A stretch of DNA of 64,000 nucleotides from Streptomyces sp. NBC_00554 (GTDB lineage Bacteria; Actinomycetota; Actinomycetes; Streptomycetales; Streptomycetaceae), in contig NZ_CP107799.1 of the NCBI RefSeq assembly GCF_041431135.1, forward strand, positions 992,001 through 1,056,000. The letters are read 5' to 3'. The notes under the pieces are model-generated. The model was not told the origin of the DNA and made no database searches. It saw only the letters and a list, made by a program, of their open reading frames with translations. Shown piece by piece: positions 62,142 to 64,000 of this stretch (within the stretch, counting starts at the first letter, position 1; every line of letters starts with the position of its first letter). The translations under genes and the position numbers were made by a program.

Positions 62142-64000
62142 CTACCAGGTGTGCGTGGTCGTACTGGCGGTCGAGACGGTGAACAGCTCCCCCACCGAGC
62201 GCAGTTCGAACCGTGCGGCGGTCTCTCCCTGCTCGGGGACGAGGCCTCCGACGTAGAAGGCGCTCTGGCAGGTGCCGCCGAGGAAGCGGCGCGTGCCGTC
62301 GGAGAACGTCCGGTACAGCTCGTAGTGGCGTACGGGACCGGGGGCGCCGTCCCAGGCGAAGCGCAGGCTGCCTCCGTCGGCGTCCGTGACGCGCAGGCCG
62401 GTGGGCGCGGCGGGGGTCACCACCGCATCCCGGACGGCGAGCCCGCCCAGCCGCCAGCGCACCGGGCCACTGGTGGCGGTGAGCCGGACGCCCAGGGCGC
62501 GTATCTCCCCCGACAGCCCTGTCAGCCGCACGGTCGAGGTCACCCAGCCGGAGCCCGTGCTCAGCGGGAAGTACGTGTACGGGGGCGCCCCTCTCGCCGT
62601 GCCCGGCTCGGCGGTGGCGACGGCCAGCTCGACCTGAACACCGCCGGTGTCGGCGCGGTGGGTCAGTTCGACCACCGTGTCCGCGCCCAGCGGCAGCCGC
62701 GTCGAGTACAGGTCCAGCGTGGCCGGGGCGTCGAGGGCGCCGTCGACGAGGAGGCTGCTGCCGCCGCGCCAGGCGTCCGCGAAGTCGAAGGTGACGGCCG
62801 GGCGTTGGCCCGTTGTCCGCACGACCCAGCGGCGGGACGGCAGCCGGTCCTGGAGACCGAGATGGTTCCAGGCGGCGCCCGAGGTGGCCGCGCCGTTCTC
62901 GTACCACTTCAGGCCGTGGCCGGTGTTGAAGACCGTCGCGAAGGGCACGGAGGTGACGGTCGAGCGGTCGGCGACGGAGACGGCCGGGGCGCGCCAACTG
63001 GCCGTCGTGTTGGGCTTGGACGGGTCGAGGGTGGCGCCGGTCCAGAACAGGTCGTCGGAGGCGTGGAAGTCGCCAGGTGTGCGGCTCGCGGGCAGGTGGT
63101 TGCGGGTCCACTCGGGCCGATAGAAGCCGATGGAGGTGACATGGGCCGCGGTGGTCGGCACGATGGCGTTCCAGTTGACGACCTTGCTCGTGCCGCTGGC
63201 CTCCACATCGACGCCCGCCCACAACTCGTAGCGGCTGCGCCCGAGTTGCTGGGCCAGCGTCCCCGATGAAGCCAGGGTGCTCAGCGACCAGCGGAAGTCG
63301 ATGAACATGGAGTCGGCGGACTGGAAGAAGGTCTGGTTCTGGCTGTTCAGCGCGCCCTGCCAGCTCACCGAGCCGCCGACGGTCATCGAGTCGTACCAGG
63401 TGACGCGCTGGCCCTTCGCCGTGCCGAGCGCCTTGAGCTCCTTCAGGAAGCCGAGCATGTCGGTGGCGAGCGCGGCGTTCCCGCCGCTCGTCTCGGGGTT
63501 CACGAACCAGCCGTCGAACCCGTACGCCTCGGCCACCGCGACGAGTTGGGCCGCCAGCGGGTAGTGCCCGGCGGCGTCCTTCTGGACCAGGTCGCGAGTC
63601 CACTGGAGCTGCCCGCCGTACGCGACCGGCGGCAGGAAGATGTTGCCGAGGACCGGCACCCCGTGGCGGTGGGCGGCGTCCACGATGGGTGCGTTCGGGG
63701 CGAGGATCAGGCCCTCGCCCGACGAGCCGCCCCAGAAGATGAGTTCGTCGACGTACGACCAGTGGGTGAGCGCGTAGTAGTCGGCGGTGGCCGCGCCCTG
63801 CGAGGGGTTGCTCGCCGTGGGGCCGAAGGAGACGAGGGACTGGATGCGAGCCTGGCCGGAGCGGGCGGTCGTGTTCGCCGGGGTCGGTGTGAAGCGCGCG
63901 GCGAGTGGCACGGACGAGGCGTTGAACGCCAGGTCGGCGTCGCTCGCGGCGCTCCAGGTCTTGAGGCTGCGCCAGGTGATACCGGTGCCCGGGGTGCCGG
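62142..64000 (-). CDS. GH85 endo-beta-N-acetylglucosaminidase, N-terminus cut by window edge
   Basis: An open frame of 619 codons enters from the right edge; its start is outside. The barrel shows YYALTHWSYVDELIFWGGSS, AHRHGVPVLGNIFLPP and the catalytic DGWFVNPET with the Asn/Glu pair that cleaves the chitobiose core by a substrate-assisted mechanism. Two further modules follow: a beta-sandwich (~280-480 of the visible part; WVVRTTGQRPAVTFDFA) and a fibronectin-III-like end (APTGLRVTDADGGSLRFAWD). It would release N-glycans from glycoproteins. An internal GTG at 63911 is not the start, since coding sequence continues without a stop to 64000. It is transcribed before the mannosidase. Confidence 0.92.
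   Translation of the reverse strand, partial: GTPGTGITWRSLKTWSAASDADLAFNASSVPLAARFTPTPANTTARSGQARIQSLVSFGPTASNPSQGAATADYYALTHWSYVDELIFWGGSSGEGLILAPNAPIVDAAHRHGVPVLGNIFLPPVAYGGQLQWTRDLVQKDAAGHYPLAAQLVAVAEAYGFDGWFVNPETSGGNAALATDMLGFLKELKALGTAKGQRVTWYDSMTVGGSVSWQGALNSQNQTFFQSADSMFIDFRWSLSTLASSGTLAQQLGRSRYELWAGVDVEASGTSKVVNWNAIVPTTAAHVTSIGFYRPEWTRNHLPASRTPGDFHASDDLFWTGATLDPSKPNTTASWRAPAVSVADRSTVTSVPFATVFNTGHGLKWYENGAATSGAAWNHLGLQDRLPSRRWVVRTTGQRPAVTFDFADAWRGGSSLLVDGALDAPATLDLYSTRLPLGADTVVELTHRADTGGVQVELAVATAEPGTARGAPPYTYFPLSTGSGWVTSTVRLTGLSGEIRALGVRLTATSGPVRWRLGGLAVRDAVVTPAAPTGLRVTDADGGSLRFAWDGAPGPVRHYELYRTFSDGTRRFLGGTCQSAFYVGGLVPEQGETAARFELRSVGELFTVSTASTTTHTW

Overview
The window is about 72% GC, with GTG/TTG starts, GGAGG-type ribosome sites, tightly packed GTGA/ATGA overlaps and a gene repertoire typical of Streptomyces. 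The order sdhCAB, LysR, SDR, a PAS-GGDEF-EAL protein (RmdA-like), secreted-repeat lipoprotein, small secreted proteins and class F sortase matches what I remember of the S. coelicolor SCO0920s-0940s. No tRNA, rRNA, CRISPR array, transposase or integrase was seen. All function calls come from reading motifs, not from searches.

Layout. 1-3.5 kb holds a cut-off sigma-70-like gene, an aldo/keto reductase, a FAD amine/amino-acid oxidase and an isolated CebR-type operator. 3.5-4.0 kb is a gene-free leader with several inverted repeats. 4.0-20.0 kb is one collinear, translationally coupled operon that looks like a glycosylated secondary-lipid pathway: a nitronate-monooxygenase-like(x2)-KS-AT-ACP-ACP-KR megasynthase, a KS-AT-DH-phosphopantetheinyl transferase megasynthase, a free ACP, an alpha/beta hydrolase, a macrolide-type glycosyltransferase and an ABC exporter. 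The ACPs carry the DSIKR signature of polyunsaturated fatty acid synthases, and the pathway carries its own activating enzyme. A luciferase-like flavin oxidoreductase and a short UvrA-like protein follow.

23.4-29.9 kb is membrane lipid and respiration: an OlsB/OlsA-like pair (ornithine lipid), then a succinate dehydrogenase/fumarate reductase operon (C-A-B) with a divergent LysR regulator and a perfect LysR box between them. 30-33.9 kb has an SDR and a DUF574-type methyltransferase coupled to an RmdA-like c-di-GMP enzyme. 34-44.3 kb is cell-envelope and regulatory: a four-repeat lipoprotein, a proline-rich secreted protein with a DUF4239-type membrane protein, two paralogous small secreted/membrane-anchored proteins around a 23-bp hairpin, a class F sortase, a Tat-exported polysaccharide deacetylase, a universal stress protein, a CapA-like lipoprotein, and an ECF sigma / unknown / zinc anti-sigma trio. 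44.3-50.2 kb has an Fpg/Nei glycosylase, a PAS-GAF-SpoIIE-HATPase regulator, a lipoprotein and a lipase-maturation-factor-like membrane protein.

50.2-64 kb is carbohydrate catabolism. One operon encodes a sugar ABC importer and a non-phosphorylating L-fucose route (fucose dehydrogenase-type AKR, fuconolactonase, fuconate dehydratase, 2-keto-3-deoxyfuconate dehydrogenase-type SDR, mutarotase). A divergent FadR-type GntR repressor with a palindromic operator controls it. A GH38 alpha-mannosidase and a GH85 endo-beta-N-acetylglucosaminidase (cut by the right edge) lie beside it. Together these suggest scavenging of fucosylated N-glycans.
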